The notes beneath the pieces are model-generated. The model was not told the origin of the DNA, made no database searches, and worked only from the letters and a program-made list of their open reading frames with translations. This document shows, piece after piece, positions 18,193-27,022 of a DNA stretch of 64,000 nucleotides. The position numbers were made by a program, and so were the translations under genes. Positions within the stretch are counted from its first letter, which is position 1. Every line of letters starts with the position of its first letter. The stretch lies in NCBI GenBank assembly GCA_937967505.1, contig CALCJM010000003.1:24013-88012 (forward strand), written 5' to 3'. This stretch comes from an uncultured Pirellulaceae bacterium (GTDB taxonomy: Bacteria > Planctomycetota > Planctomycetia > Pirellulales > Pirellulaceae).

Positions 18193-18807
18193 ATGGAGAT
18201 CTCAGACAAAACGACTGACGAGATGCAGGCTGCGATGGACTCAGCACTGCGGGGAGATCAGGTGGCACTGAACACGTTGCTGATGCGTTTTGAAGATCGG
18301 TTTCGTCTGCTGACCCGGAAAATGCTCCGGGGATTCCCTGCTTTGAAGCGCTGGGAAGAGACAGACGATGTGTTGCAGAACGCCATGCTGCGGTTGCACA
18401 AAAGCGTACGAGATGCGCGGCCCGATTCTCCCCGGCAGTTCGTCGGTTTGGCAGCCACCCAGATTCGTAGAACGCTGCTTGACTTGAGCCGACATCACTT
18501 TGGCAAACGTGGACAAGGCAAGAATCATCAAACGGCTGGCGGCGGTCGCGCCGCGGATGATCCCGGAGGTGCGATCGAATCGGTGCAAAAGAGCGACGAG
18601 CCAATTTCGCTCGCCGACTGGTCGGCGTTCCATCTGGCGGTCGAGAACCTGCCGACTGACGAGTGCGAAGTGTTTCAATTGGTCTGGTATACCGGACTGG
18701 GGCAACAGGAGGTCGCCGATTTGCTGGGCGTCAATCGACGTACCGTTGTCCGGCGTCTACAGTCGGCTAGACTGCAACTGACGCACCTGCTGGCAGAGTC
18801 GCCATGA
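18193..18807 (+). CDS. ECF-like sigma-70 factor
   Basis: A 204-residue sigma factor. Region 2 is around residues 25-95 (NTLLMRFEDRFRLLTRKML, then WEETDDVLQNAMLRLHKSV). Region 4 is around 145-195 (LPTDECEVFQLVWYTGLGQQEVADLLGVNRRTVVRRL, a helix-turn-helix). The linker (GKNHQTAGGGRAADDPGG) is polar and variable. Its stop overlaps the start of the following kinase gene by four bases (ATGA), so the two are translationally coupled. It differs from the sigma factor at 216 in linker and length. Its promoter targets are unknown; the flanking proteases are candidates only by position. Confidence 0.88.
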   Translation: MEISDKTTDEMQAAMDSALRGDQVALNTLLMRFEDRFRLLTRKMLRGFPALKRWEETDDVLQNAMLRLHKSVRDARPDSPRQFVGLAATQIRRTLLDLSRHHFGKRGQGKNHQTAGGGRAADDPGGAIESVQKSDEPISLADWSAFHLAVENLPTDECEVFQLVWYTGLGQQEVADLLGVNRRTVVRRLQSARLQLTHLLAESP

Positions 18808-21155
18808 CACACCGCAACGAAAGTAAGATTGCCGCGCTATTGGCGGATTGGCAGATCGCCAAAGAGGATGGCCGAGCTGTCACGCCCGAGCAACTGTGCC
18901 ACGAAAACGGTTGCCCCGAAGTGACGGACGCCCTGCGGGTACAAATCGCTTTGCTAAGTCGGTCGGACTGGATGTTTCCTGCTTCAACGCCATGGTTGTC
19001 AGACGAGAACGGCAATTCGCTTACGCTGGATCGCTACGAGATCATTTGCAAGATCGGCGAGGGCGGCATGGGAACGGTCTATCGGGCGCGTCACAAAGCG
19101 ATGCGGCGCGAAGTTGCCCTGAAGACGATCAGCGATGGCTCGATTTCGCCCAAACAGTTGCAGCGTTTTCAACGTGAAATCCGCAACGTCGCTTCGCTCA
19201 ATCACGTCGGCATCGTGACGGCGTACGATGCGTTGGAATTTGAGGGCCGATGGTACCTCGTCATGGAACTGGTCGATGGCGAAAACCTGCGGCAGGTCGT
19301 TGATCGTCGGGGCGCTTTGCCGTGGGAGGAGGTTTGCGACATTCTGATTCAAACCTCGGAATCGATCGCGGCGGCTCATGAAATCGGCATCACCCATCGC
19401 GACATTAAGCCTTCGAATATTTTGCTGACCGGCGACGGGAAAACAAAACTGTTGGACTTGGGCGTTTCCAATGTCAGAACCCCCAATCCCGACGCCGGCG
19501 ATCAATCGACGCACGCTTCGGCCTTGGACCTGACGGACACCAACGTCCCGGTGGGGACGCTTTCGTTCATGGCCCCAGAGCAAGCGCTGGACGCTCAATC
19601 CGCCGACGCCCGCAGCGATATTTACTCGCTTGGTTGCACCGCCTATTACCTGTTGTCGGGGCAGGTGCTGTTTCCGTCGGACAGCGTGGTCGCCACGATC
19701 GTGGGGCATCGTGAAACTGATGTTACACCGGTGGTTGGCAAGTTGGATATTTCGCGCGACATCAAAACGATGCTGGCCAAGATGCTGGCCAAATCGCCTG
19801 ATGATCGTTTTCAAACCATGGCGGAGGTCACGGAGGCGTTGCGGGACGCGCGAACGGGCAAATCCAGCGCGGCAGCGTGGGCCTTGCAAGGCCCGCGAAG
19901 TGCTGCGGCAGCCCCCAATCGCATGTCGCCCGGCGCGTTGACATCGATCATTGCCAGCGCCGTGTTGCTGGTTTCCGCTGCGACGATTTTTATCTACCCA
20001 AAATTCGGTTCGCTTGCGGATTCAGGTTCAACCGCAACTGAAATTACAGGAACGTCAACGAGTAACGGAAGTGATCGAGTTGCCAATTTTGCGCGTTGGG
20101 TTTTCAATCAGCAAGGCGAGCTTGAGATCGAGGACGAATTTGGACTGCAAACCGTGGATCAGGTTGACGGATTGCCCGACGCGCCCTTTCAGGTGCGAGG
20201 CGTTTTTCTTGCTGACTTGCTGCCATCGCTTTCACTGGGGATATTTCAAACGCTTGGCGACCTGCAATCGCTGGAGTTAGTCGCTTGCGAGATCGACAAT
20301 GAAGATTCGACCGACCTCAGCAGGTTACGATCACTTCGCAGCGTGTACCTTGATCAGTGTGAGATTGCGGCCGGCACGTTTGAGATGTTCACGACGATTC
20401 CGTCTCTGGAGGAGTTGCGAGTCGTTGATTGTCCGTTGCCGGAGGGAGAGCAGCTTGAGTTGCAGCCCATGCCTGGGTTGCAGTCGCTACAGTTGAACGG
20501 TCTCCCGGTGGTGGATCGGCATGTCAAACAGCTTGGCAAAATGCCAAACCTCATTTCGCTTGACTTGTCCAGTACACAAATCCGCACGAGCGCATTTGAA
20601 TTGTGCGATGGCCGAACCGATGTCGAGTCGCTGGATATTTCATCGACGCCGATCACTGACAAGGACTTCGAAGGGTATTCAATCCCGGGACTGCGGAACC
20701 TCTACCTGGGTGAACTGCGATTGGGCAGCAATGCAATCAAGTTTATTCTTGGCTCTCCAGAACTCGAGTATTTGTATTTGCAAAAGAATGATCTGGCGGC
20801 CAATATGCTGACTGAGCTGGCGAAATGTCCTTCGTTGGTTTGGCTAAGTCTGAATGAGATTCCGTTGACGGTGCGAGAGATCGAAAAGCTGAATGGTCTT
20901 GTGAATCTCAAGTCGCTGGACGTATCGCACTGTGAGCTGTCGGATGAAAAACTGGCGCACCTGCAAATTGGCCATTTGAATGCGCTCTTCGTGACCGGGA
21001 ACCCCATTACGGATGCCTTTCTGGACTCACTTGAAGCAGGTAGTTTAGAGCAGTTGGACATCACCGATTGCAACATCTCGAAAGATGCAAAACGCCGTTT
21101 TCGAAGACGGTACCCGTCGTGCGAGCTGCTGACCGGCACCGCCTTCATCTATTAG
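18804..21155 (+). CDS. Membrane Ser/Thr kinase with leucine-rich-repeat ectodomain
   Basis: A 783-residue Hanks-type kinase. The kinase domain covers about 78-350: GEGGMGTVY (85-93), VALK (Lys 107), HRDIKPSN (Asp 200), a DLG in place of DFG (218-220) and FMAPEQA. A transmembrane segment lies near 378-400 (LTSIIASAVLLVSAATIFIYP). The C-terminal 300 residues are leucine-rich repeats with the LxxLxLxx pattern (PNLISLDLSSTQI, VESLDISSTPITD, LVNLKSLDVSHCELSDEKL). The topology would place the LRRs outside the cytoplasm as a sensor, as in plant receptor kinases but by independent assembly. It is coupled to the sigma factor gene upstream by an ATGA overlap. Phosphorylation of that sigma factor is an inference. 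Confidence 0.93.
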   Translation: MTHRNESKIAALLADWQIAKEDGRAVTPEQLCHENGCPEVTDALRVQIALLSRSDWMFPASTPWLSDENGNSLTLDRYEIICKIGEGGMGTVYRARHKAMRREVALKTISDGSISPKQLQRFQREIRNVASLNHVGIVTAYDALEFEGRWYLVMELVDGENLRQVVDRRGALPWEEVCDILIQTSESIAAAHEIGITHRDIKPSNILLTGDGKTKLLDLGVSNVRTPNPDAGDQSTHASALDLTDTNVPVGTLSFMAPEQALDAQSADARSDIYSLGCTAYYLLSGQVLFPSDSVVATIVGHRETDVTPVVGKLDISRDIKTMLAKMLAKSPDDRFQTMAEVTEALRDARTGKSSAAAWALQGPRSAAAAPNRMSPGALTSIIASAVLLVSAATIFIYPKFGSLADSGSTATEITGTSTSNGSDRVANFARWVFNQQGELEIEDEFGLQTVDQVDGLPDAPFQVRGVFLADLLPSLSLGIFQTLGDLQSLELVACEIDNEDSTDLSRLRSLRSVYLDQCEIAAGTFEMFTTIPSLEELRVVDCPLPEGEQLELQPMPGLQSLQLNGLPVVDRHVKQLGKMPNLISLDLSSTQIRTSAFELCDGRTDVESLDISSTPITDKDFEGYSIPGLRNLYLGELRLGSNAIKFILGSPELEYLYLQKNDLAANMLTELAKCPSLVWLSLNEIPLTVREIEKLNGLVNLKSLDVSHCELSDEKLAHLQIGHLNALFVTGNPITDAFLDSLEAGSLEQLDITDCNISKDAKRRFRRRYPSCELLTGTAFIY

Positions 21156-21186
21156 CGTTTCTACGGCATAGTCAATGCTTCAGTGA

Positions 21187-23160
21187 TCAAACCATCCAGT
21201 CGATCTCGCTGAAAACTTGGTCCACTATATTCCGACGGCATACCGCGTCATTGTCCCGCTGGTTCCGCCCGGATGACGACTCGTTGTTCTCGAATGATGC
21301 GAATGATGCGAACGCAGCGAAGCCGTACGAGGGCGAGACCGGGGTAACTTCATCGGCCCCGTGGAGTTGATCGGACGAATCGTCTGAATCGGCCAAGTTA
21401 GCAAATGAGCTTTCCGCGCGACTGCCGTCGCTGGTTGCGATGTCCAGCGACCATCCGTTCAGTTGTCCTCCATCAAGGTCGGCGCGATCCTGAACGATCA
21501 AACGCCATTGACCATTTGCGTCCTGACCATCCAAACGATCGAGTGATCGTGCCGGGCGGAACGTGCCCGAAAACGGTGCTCGTCCGCGATTGATCGACTG
21601 ATCCGCATCGCTGTCGAAGACCGTGTTATCGAAACCGTTGCCAGAACCACCTTGCTGATTGACCAGCACAACGCGCTGGCCGCTGGGCGACACCAAGACC
21701 AATCGCAAGTCGCTGACGTAGCTGTGGTCGATGTCGACCGTAACATTCACATCGGTGATCGCACCCTGTGTGCCGGAAACGTTGATGGTCGAAACCACGC
21801 GGTCAGTGCCAAATTCACTGATCTCTTGCGACTGATTGTTTTCAAAGGTGTAGGTGCCTGATTCATCACCGCCGCCATTATCATCCGCAACGTGATTGAC
21901 TTGCAGGCTGTACTCTCCGGTGGACTCATCGGCGTATGCACCGGCAACCGCGTAGTAGTCTCCCGCACCGAGTGACGTGGTCAGCTGGCTGTTTAAGCTG
22001 CCGCCGGCGTCGTCATTTTGAGCGACCAATCGTCCGCCGGAATCGTAGACTCGCAAGTAGGTATCCAAGCCGCGATCCGTCGCAGTTAACGCGATCGTAG
22101 TTTCGCCCGCAGCATCAACGGTGAACCGGAACGCGTCGCGGTCACCGGATTCTTCGAGTGTACCGGTGGTGGTCCCGTTGCCGCTGCTGTTGAGTGTCAA
22201 CAGCGTGGCGTTGCTGTCCGGTCGACTGCTGTGGTCATCGGTTTCGTTTCCTCCATCATCACCACCGTCGGTGTCGCTTTCGTCGCCGCCATCGTTGTCG
22301 TTGCCGCTATCACTGTTGCCAACGATGCCGTCAATCCACGCGGCGTGAATGTCGATGCGTGTATCAAAGGAGTAATCGCCCAGTGATTGAGCATTGCCGG
22401 TGCCCCCCGAAGTGACGCCAGCGATCTGGAAGTTTCCGTTGATGTTGACGAATGCCGGCCCGCCCGAGTCGCCCGGTGCGGTGTTCGCTTCATTGTGGCT
22501 GTCGAAGTTCCATGCAATGTGTTCGCCGGTAACGACGTCCAATCGAGTCTCTCCGACTTGCTTGCCGTCGTCATTCGGATCAAAGCCACCGGTGCTGGTT
22601 CCGCCTTCACCGAAACCGACCAGCGTCAGATTCATACCAACCTGCGGCGTCTGGCGAAACAACTCCATCGGCGTAATGCCGGTGACCGGGCGACTGAGCG
22701 TAATGATGGCGAGGTCATTACCCGCATCAAAACGATTGGCGTTGTATTCCGGATGCAGCGTCACCGCAGATGAGCGATACGTTTGGCCGCCCACCTCAAA
22801 CGTGACACCTCGATTGCCGACGTTTTCTAAACAGTGGGCAGCAGTCAACACATGGCTTGGAGAAATCAGCGTGCCAGTGCATCCCGTCCCCACGTATCCC
22901 ACGGCGGTGAATTCGCTCGTCTGCTGACCATTGACAATGCGCGCGGAGGGCGCATTCGCGCCCTGATCCGTCGATATCGCGTGTTGGTGGACAGTCGATG
23001 GAGCAACCATCGCCGGTGCCGTATCTGGGGAAGACATCAGCGATTGAAGATCGATCGCCGCGATATCGGCTGCCATCAGTTTTCGGTTTTCCAGTGGTTC
23101 AAACTCGAGTACGTTCTTTTGAGAGCGCCGACGTAGGCGGGCGGAGAGTCGATTTTTCAT
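21187..23160 (-). CDS. Secreted trypsin-like protease, paralogue of the one at 15.6 kb
   Basis: A 657-residue serine protease with the same plan as the protein at 15601-17616. The N-terminus has LENRKLMA after a basic stretch. The protease domain has ARIVNGQQTSEFTAVG, LTAAHC, NDLAIITLS and APGDSGGPAF. The linker is different: Asp/Gly-rich (SDTDGGDDGGNETDD) rather than Pro-rich. A PPC domain (DRDAFRFTVDAAGETTIAL) and P-domain (VTVDIDHSYVSDLRLVLVSP) follow, then an Asp/Ser-rich tail. The start at 23160 is supported by AAGGA at 7-8 bases upstream; the frame stays open to 23199. The two paralogues bracket the sigma/LRR-kinase operon, and its 3' end faces the kinase gene. Confidence 0.9.
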   Translation of the reverse strand: MKNRLSARLRRRSQKNVLEFEPLENRKLMAADIAAIDLQSLMSSPDTAPAMVAPSTVHQHAISTDQGANAPSARIVNGQQTSEFTAVGYVGTGCTGTLISPSHVLTAAHCLENVGNRGVTFEVGGQTYRSSAVTLHPEYNANRFDAGNDLAIITLSRPVTGITPMELFRQTPQVGMNLTLVGFGEGGTSTGGFDPNDDGKQVGETRLDVVTGEHIAWNFDSHNEANTAPGDSGGPAFVNINGNFQIAGVTSGGTGNAQSLGDYSFDTRIDIHAAWIDGIVGNSDSGNDNDGGDESDTDGGDDGGNETDDHSSRPDSNATLLTLNSSGNGTTTGTLEESGDRDAFRFTVDAAGETTIALTATDRGLDTYLRVYDSGGRLVAQNDDAGGSLNSQLTTSLGAGDYYAVAGAYADESTGEYSLQVNHVADDNGGGDESGTYTFENNQSQEISEFGTDRVVSTINVSGTQGAITDVNVTVDIDHSYVSDLRLVLVSPSGQRVVLVNQQGGSGNGFDNTVFDSDADQSINRGRAPFSGTFRPARSLDRLDGQDANGQWRLIVQDRADLDGGQLNGWSLDIATSDGSRAESSFANLADSDDSSDQLHGADEVTPVSPSYGFAAFASFASFENNESSSGRNQRDNDAVCRRNIVDQVFSEIDWMV

Positions 23161-23199
23161 GTTCGTAAGTCCTTGGCACACAGGAAGAAATGGCCTCAC

Positions 23200-24600
23200 G
23201 GCGAAGTGTCATGAGACCGGCCAACGCTTGGCCACCGATGAAAGCGGAGGCTGCGACACAATTGAGACATGAAACTGAAAATTTCTTTCGCCGGTTGCCC
23301 AACTGGCCCTTGGCAACTGGCATTGGGGACAGGCTTCGGGGTAGATCAAAAAACAGAAAACTCCGACAGCTCTCGGTGAACACCAGCATCTTTCTCCCCT
23401 GTTAGGCGATTGGCAGTTTTCGCTCTTTCTCGGGCTGTTCACCGGTCTTGCACTTCTGTGGCCGCCCGGGATTTTTCCTCTTCTTTTTACCTTTGCCGGC
23501 CCCGTGCTATCGCTTGACGGCGATTTCGAGGAATTGGACGAGCCTTTGCTGGCTTTGGTCAGCCGAAGTATCGAAGTCGGAAGTTGGACGATGCCTGTGA
23601 GCGTCGCGCGCTTCACTTCCGAGTTTGGCCCAATGCGAAAAACCTGAGCATGTCAGCGAGTTCTGATACGCCAGATTTCGCTATTTTCACCCTCAAAACT
23701 TGAACTCAAAATTCTTGAACTCAAAATTCCGGTTCTCGCTGAACCGAGAGATGATTATCGCAGATTACTCCTGAGTCAGTGCCTGTAAGGGGTGATTTGA
23801 AGCCGTTCGAGTGCGGGTTTCTTCCTGTTTCTCGGCTCTGAGCCGATATCTCCATCACAACTCCCGCATTGGCAAAAACTGCCAGTCCAAAAACTGCAGG
23901 ATTGGAAACACAGCAGCTAGGAAAGCTACATCTACAAACGCGACTCATGCCGATGGGGGCTGAGATTAAAAATCGCGCCAGCCAAGAAATGAAAAACAAG
24001 GCTGTTCCCGGCGAAGCTCTCCCGGTTGCCGTTGCGGCGGGAGTTGGCACGGGCGCTTAGGCATGTTAACCGCATCCGCTGATTATGACGGGAGGGCGTG
24101 TTCGGAAGTCGTTAAACAGATGCACAAGTACATCGGGAGGTCGATCATCAAATGACGATTGGTGGTATTGATCGAGCAGCACCTTAAGTTGTATGAACGG
24201 TGCCATGCAGGATGCGACAAGACGCAGAAGAGTGTCTGACGGTTGGGCTCTAACGCTTTATCGCAGCCAAATATCAGGTTCACGAGCATATGCCATTTAG
24301 GACTCGGGTTTATCATGCCGAAACCGCAGGTCTTACTACTCTACTACGCATCGATGCGACTGCCTGTAGGGTTTTCCCGCGAGTTGTCAGTTTGCATCCA
24401 AAACCAATTTTTCCTTAGCTTTTTTGGTGGTTATTGGACGTTAGGTTGTCTCAATTGTTAGCGCGCACTTCTTACGATGAATTCTTTAGGATTAGTTCTT
24501 TACATGCCGTTGTAAACCGATATGTTGATTCGCGAGCGGGCAGACCACGTTTGCGTTTACGCAGGTCTACTTTTTTTTGCTCGCACTCTTTAACTCGTTT
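23200..24600. other. Gene-poor stretch
   Basis: About 1.4 kb without a convincing gene. At 23402-23419 lies an isolated end of the family A repeat. On the minus strand just above it, a frame reads KGKKKRKNPGRPQK and then KERKLPIA before stopping at the TAA supplied by that repeat end; it is interrupted by a TAG 30 residues earlier and is at best a relic. The rest holds nothing recognisable beyond the probable promoter region of the gene at 24621. Confidence 0.5.
23402..23419 (-). repeat. Isolated end of a family A repeat
   Basis: On the minus strand these bases read AAACTGCCAATCGCCTAA, identical over 17 bases to the right end of copy 2 of family A. The other end and the inner arms are missing. 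It is either a decayed copy or a founding half. Confidence 0.6.
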
Positions 24601-24620
24601 CCAAACATAGAGGTTCTAAA

Positions 24621-25073
24621 ATGATGACATCCAATTTCATTAAGGCCACGCTCTTGGCTTTAAGCGTCGCAGTATTGTTTCTTGGTTCTTCGACGACGGC
24701 GATGGCTCAGAAGAATAAAGTTATCCTGCGAGATGCGGACAAGCCGAAAACGCCGCTTTACTCTGCATCCTATGATCGAAGAAATGGTCGGCTTAACCTT
24801 ATTTTCCATTATCAGAAAGTTCTGTTTGATGCAAAGCACAGCCGTGCCCGGCATATTGATTCTCTTACCTTGGGTGGCAAGGTTTATAAGGTTGAACTTC
24901 ATGCAGACAGCGGTCCAAGAGTCAACGGACGTTACATTTACAACCGCAACACTGTAAAAAATAATTTTTCAATTTTTGTGGGTAAATGGAGAAATCTATC
25001 GAAGGGCTTGGTCTTCAGGTTGAATGATCATCCCGGTGGTGGTGGTCTGATTTACTGGGTCAGGCTTAGGTAG
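24621..25073 (+). CDS. Small secreted hypothetical protein
   Basis: A 150-residue protein with a clear signal peptide (ATLLALSVAVLFLGSSTTAMA, cleavage after AMA). The mature part is basic, rich in strand-like stretches and ends DHPGGGGLIYWVRLR. AGAGGTTCT lies 8 bases before the ATG, supporting the start. The coding region is lower in GC than its neighbours and isolated between decayed stretches, which fits recent acquisition or relaxed selection, but neither can be shown here. No known family is recognised. Confidence 0.7.
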   Translation: MMTSNFIKATLLALSVAVLFLGSSTTAMAQKNKVILRDADKPKTPLYSASYDRRNGRLNLIFHYQKVLFDAKHSRARHIDSLTLGGKVYKVELHADSGPRVNGRYIYNRNTVKNNFSIFVGKWRNLSKGLVFRLNDHPGGGGLIYWVRLR

Positions 25074-25194
25074 TGATCGTCGGCGAATACTTGCCATCGG
25101 ATCTGGTCGCGACGGCGGCCCGACAAGCTTATCTTGAACCAAAGCGGTTTGAGGTTGGCTGATGGATCACACCGAAAAATCTTTTTAATACGTG

Positions 25195-25227
25195 AAAACG
25201 CAAGTCGGTAAAACGGCTTGCGTTTTT
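25195..25227 (+). terminator. Rho-independent terminator-like hairpin
   Basis: AAAACGCAAG and CTTGCGTTTTT form a stem around a short loop, ending in a T-run. It lies about 120 bp after the small secreted protein gene, so it would end that transcript on the plus strand. The A-run on the other side makes it potentially bidirectional. Confidence 0.65.
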
Positions 25228-25321
25228 CGTTGGCGTTACGATAACTCGATCCGTCAGTTACTAACGTTATTACGTTGTTATCCGGGGGGCTCGACGGCGG
25301 CCATCTGTAGTCTGTCTTGGT

Positions 25322-25444
25322 TCAGCGTGAACTCGAATTTTGAGTTCGCGTTGTCTCGTACCAACGTTCTTTTTTGCCGTTGCTTTGCGGGTAGTAAAGA
25401 CTGGTTCTGGCATGCGACAGATCAAAGACTCGCAAGAAGATTTT
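25322..25444 (-). pseudogene. IS3-type (rve) transposase fragment
   Basis: The minus strand encodes KIFLRVFDLSHARTSLYYPQ followed by SNGKKERWYETT. This is the conserved end of the rve integrase core, where IS3-family transposases read HxRTSPYYPQSNGKxER with the catalytic Glu. The D,D part of the catalytic triad and the helix-turn-helix protein are absent. The fragment abuts a family B repeat at 25480. It is a short relic. Confidence 0.8.
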
Positions 25445-25479
25445 GATGCCTTTCCGGTGGAGGTGTCTTACCGCTGCTT

Positions 25480-25504
25480 CCACGCTCTGGCGAGCGTAGC
25501 CACG
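25480..25504. repeat. Short palindromic repeat, family B, copy 2
   Basis: CCACGCTCTGGCGAGCGTAGCCACG is the reverse complement of the copy at 6991-7015. It contains ACGCTC/GAGCGT around TGGC. It lies just beyond the IS3-type fragment, about 200 bp before the NPCBM protein gene. Confidence 0.7.
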
Positions 25505-25700
25505 ACAACTTGCTTCAATAAATTGCATGTGTTCTTAAACGCGCAGAAAAACAATAATTTACGCGAGCGACAACTGGGCGTTGCGGAACGGGCTGATATG
25601 GTATCATGGCGGCAAAACCGAGTTCCCTGAGGGACTTTCTTAAGCCACTTTACGGCACGTTGATTCGTATTGGCGAAAACATAAATGCGTTGAACCACCC

Positions 25701-27017
25701 ATGTTTTTACTTGTCCATTTATTGCTCCCCCTGATTGGATTGTCCTTGCTTTGCTTTGGCACAATGTCTCAAGTTGCTGTCGCCCAAGTTGAGACCGCAC
25801 ACGTGTCGGTGCGTACTGCCGATGGCGGGACCCTCAGTGCAGAGCTGATGGCGATTGACGGCCAGCTGGTGGAGCTGAAAACCGATCAAACCGATCAAAC
25901 CGATCAAAAAAGCCAATTCATCAACTTTGATAGCATCGAGAGCATTACTTTTGATAACCAACGAAGCACACAAAACGCGAGTGCAGGAACGTTCCAATGC
26001 CAATTGGCGGATGGATCGCTGATTAATGGGGCGTCTATTTCAATTTCCGGGTCCGAGGTGCAAATTGAACTGGCCGCCGGTGGGCGCATCGAACTGGCCA
26101 AAAGTAGTCTCAGGTATTTACTGCTGTTCAATTCGACCACCAATCCAAAAACCCGACAGCAATGGAATGAGTTTCTGACAACCTTCAGCTCGACCAGCGA
26201 CGCGATCATCGCCAGCAAAAATGAAAGTCTGCAAGCAATCGAAGGAGTTGTCGGTGACGTTACGGAAGCCGGTTTTCAATTCGCGATGGGGGAACGCGCG
26301 GTGACGGTAAGGGCTGAAAAACTGACGGGAGTCTGCTTCTACCGCGCTGACCGCGAGTTCCCCGAACCTGTCTGTGAAATCAGGCTGGTTAACGGGTCCG
26401 GAATTGCCGTCCAACAAGCGGTCTATGTTGAGGAAGTGCTCAACTGCGTTACCTGTACCGGCGATCAAATCAGCCTGCCGATTGACCAAGTCACCCAGTT
26501 GAATTTTGCTGCGGGGCGCACAATCTATTTAAGCGATCTGGTGCCGACGACCAATGCCTGGCTGCCACTGGTCGCAAGCCCGGCGAATTTGGATGCGCTG
26601 GTAAAATTAAATTCTGCCATTGCTGACCAGGCTTTCTCGGGACAGCCACTTACGCTACGTAACACGCCAGCCGACGGGCTCGGTCTTGCGGTCACAACGC
26701 AGACCTACGCCAAGGGATTTGCAATCGCCGGAGGTGGCCGGTTGGCGTTTAATCTGAACGGCCAATTCAAAAGACTGACAGCGCTGGTTGGTTTCGATCC
26801 GGAAACCGAAGGGTTAGAGGGGAATGTGAGACTGGAATTTCGGGTTGACGATAAAAAAGTGATCAACGAAGTGCTCCAGAACCGGGAAGTCACCCGGCCG
26901 CTGCCTGTCGATATCGATGTTGAGGGAGTGCAGCGGCTGGTGATAAGAGTTGACTACCATGACAGGCGTTCTGTCGGTGATAGAATTCATATCGTCGAAG
27001 CGCGAGTGTCGAGGTGA
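25701..27017 (+). CDS. Secreted NPCBM-domain protein
   Basis: A 438-residue protein with a signal peptide (LVHLLLPLIGLSLLCFGTM ... VAVAQ). The N-terminal part (about 35-240) is a strand-rich region of the kind planctomycetes place before NPCBM modules (TADGGTLSAELMAIDGQLVEL). The C-terminus (about 320-438) fits the NPCBM/NEW2 carbohydrate-binding fold: KGFAIAGGGRLAFNLNGQFK, ALVGFDPETEG, VRLEFRVDDKKV and RLVIRVDYHDRRSVGDRIHIVEA. Residues near 61-69 are a small DQT repeat (9 bp unit). Its stop overlaps the next gene's earliest start (GTGA). It shares a probable operon with the two HtrA-like genes, suggesting binding of a cell-surface glycan or target; this is inference. Confidence 0.8.
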   Translation: MFLLVHLLLPLIGLSLLCFGTMSQVAVAQVETAHVSVRTADGGTLSAELMAIDGQLVELKTDQTDQTDQKSQFINFDSIESITFDNQRSTQNASAGTFQCQLADGSLINGASISISGSEVQIELAAGGRIELAKSSLRYLLLFNSTTNPKTRQQWNEFLTTFSSTSDAIIASKNESLQAIEGVVGDVTEAGFQFAMGERAVTVRAEKLTGVCFYRADREFPEPVCEIRLVNGSGIAVQQAVYVEEVLNCVTCTGDQISLPIDQVTQLNFAAGRTIYLSDLVPTTNAWLPLVASPANLDALVKLNSAIADQAFSGQPLTLRNTPADGLGLAVTTQTYAKGFAIAGGGRLAFNLNGQFKRLTALVGFDPETEGLEGNVRLEFRVDDKKVINEVLQNREVTRPLPVDIDVEGVQRLVIRVDYHDRRSVGDRIHIVEARVSR

Positions 27018-27022
27018 TCTCA

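Noticed and set aside
15601..23160. A toxin/secretion cluster built from the Rhs fragment and the proteases
   Set aside because: The Rhs part is only a relic, and no VgrG, Tc or type VI components are present.
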